A stretch of 64,000 nucleotides of DNA from positions 1 to 64,000 of the forward strand of contig NZ_JAIVMG010000001.1 of the NCBI RefSeq assembly GCF_020177335.1, in the 5' to 3' direction. Made by a program: the position numbers and the translations under genes. The stretch comes from Stappia indica. Lineage in GTDB: Bacteria; Pseudomonadota; Alphaproteobacteria; Rhizobiales; Stappiaceae. A model generated the notes under the pieces. The model was not told the origin of the DNA. It did no database searches and worked only from the letters and a program-made list of their open reading frames with translations. Shown here in pieces: positions 63,859-64,000 of the stretch. Position 1 is the stretch's first letter. Each line of letters starts with the position of its first letter.

Positions 63859-63872
63859 TTGATCAAGGTCAA
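63859..63872 (-). promoter_or_regulatory. FNR/DNR-type box upstream of ubiT
   Basis: Minus-strand TTGAC-CTTG-ATCAA (plus TTGATCAAGGTCAA), matching the FNR/DNR pattern TTGAY-N4-RTCAA at every defined position. It lies 55 bases upstream of the ubiT start, the usual place for a class II activator site. Anaerobic activation of the O2-independent ubiquinone genes is expected. The last about 130 bases of the window show no supported gene. Confidence 0.8.
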
Positions 63873-64000
63873 GGCGGGGCGTCGATTTTGTCGCATCCTC
63901 GCGTGCCACGCCCGGGCCCGGGCGCGCGCTGTGCGATCCGCCGGGCCGGCTGTCCTCGATGAAGTTTCCGCCCATGCACCTGCGTTCCCTGCCGCCCTTT

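Noticed and set aside
63974-64000. ATG and nine open codons at the right edge on the plus strand.
   Set aside because: No ribosome site and too short to judge.

Overview
The window is a GC-rich (roughly 64% by eye), gene-dense chromosomal segment from an alphaproteobacterium. The content (NAD-dependent formate dehydrogenase, ubiTUV, TctCBA transporter, many LysR regulators, an alphaproteobacterial style of operon packing) fits a metabolically versatile member of the Hyphomicrobiales/Rhodobacterales, perhaps Stappiaceae-like. That placement is inference; no rRNA or other taxonomic marker is present.

Layout. 0-14 kb is a C1/carboxylate block: an MFS carrier with a 48-residue membrane protein behind it, the soluble formate dehydrogenase operon fdsGBA-fdhD-fdsD (minus strand) with its LysR regulator, an oxalate/formate-family MFS carrier, and a sensor kinase/sigma-54 response-regulator pair. 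The carrier has a -24/-12 promoter and two matching upstream palindromes, so the two-component pair probably drives it. 14-19 kb has an outer-membrane barrel protein, an octaheme cytochrome c with HEAT/TPR-like C-terminus, a LysR regulator and a SAM methyltransferase. 19-24 kb is nrdAB (class Ia ribonucleotide reductase) under a cobalamin riboswitch. 24-31 kb has two divergent secreted sulfatases followed by DUF3300 and DUF2950 proteins.

31-41 kb is the most unusual metabolic region: a one-piece regulator (TIM-barrel PEP-hydrolase-like domain + degenerate AAA+ + Fis HTH), a TctCBA tripartite transporter, a GntR/FCD repressor, an isocitrate-lyase/PEP-mutase-family enzyme, a divergent TIM-barrel protein, a Tm-1-like (UPF0261) protein and a PEP-hydrolase-family enzyme. 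Three proteins share the same TIM-barrel family. The cluster looks like an uncharacterised carboxylate uptake and breakdown pathway whose regulator resembles its enzyme.

41-44 kb is a MarR-controlled NmrA/EamA pair with tandem operators, then another LysR. 44-52 kb is a polyamine/GABA-like operon: class-I glutamine-amidotransferase-like hydrolase, DUF3830 protein, complete PotFGHI-type ABC transporter, aldehyde dehydrogenase, LysR. 52-59.7 kb is a type I-C CRISPR-Cas interference module (cas3-cas5c-cas8c-cas7c, with an internal cas11c start) directly followed by an array of 21 intact repeats; cas4, cas1 and cas2 are absent. Two spacers translate to sequences resembling HK97-type portal proteins. 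59.6-64 kb holds a fatty-acid desaturase, a cold-shock protein and ubiT-ubiU-ubiV (O2-independent ubiquinone hydroxylation) behind an FNR-type box.
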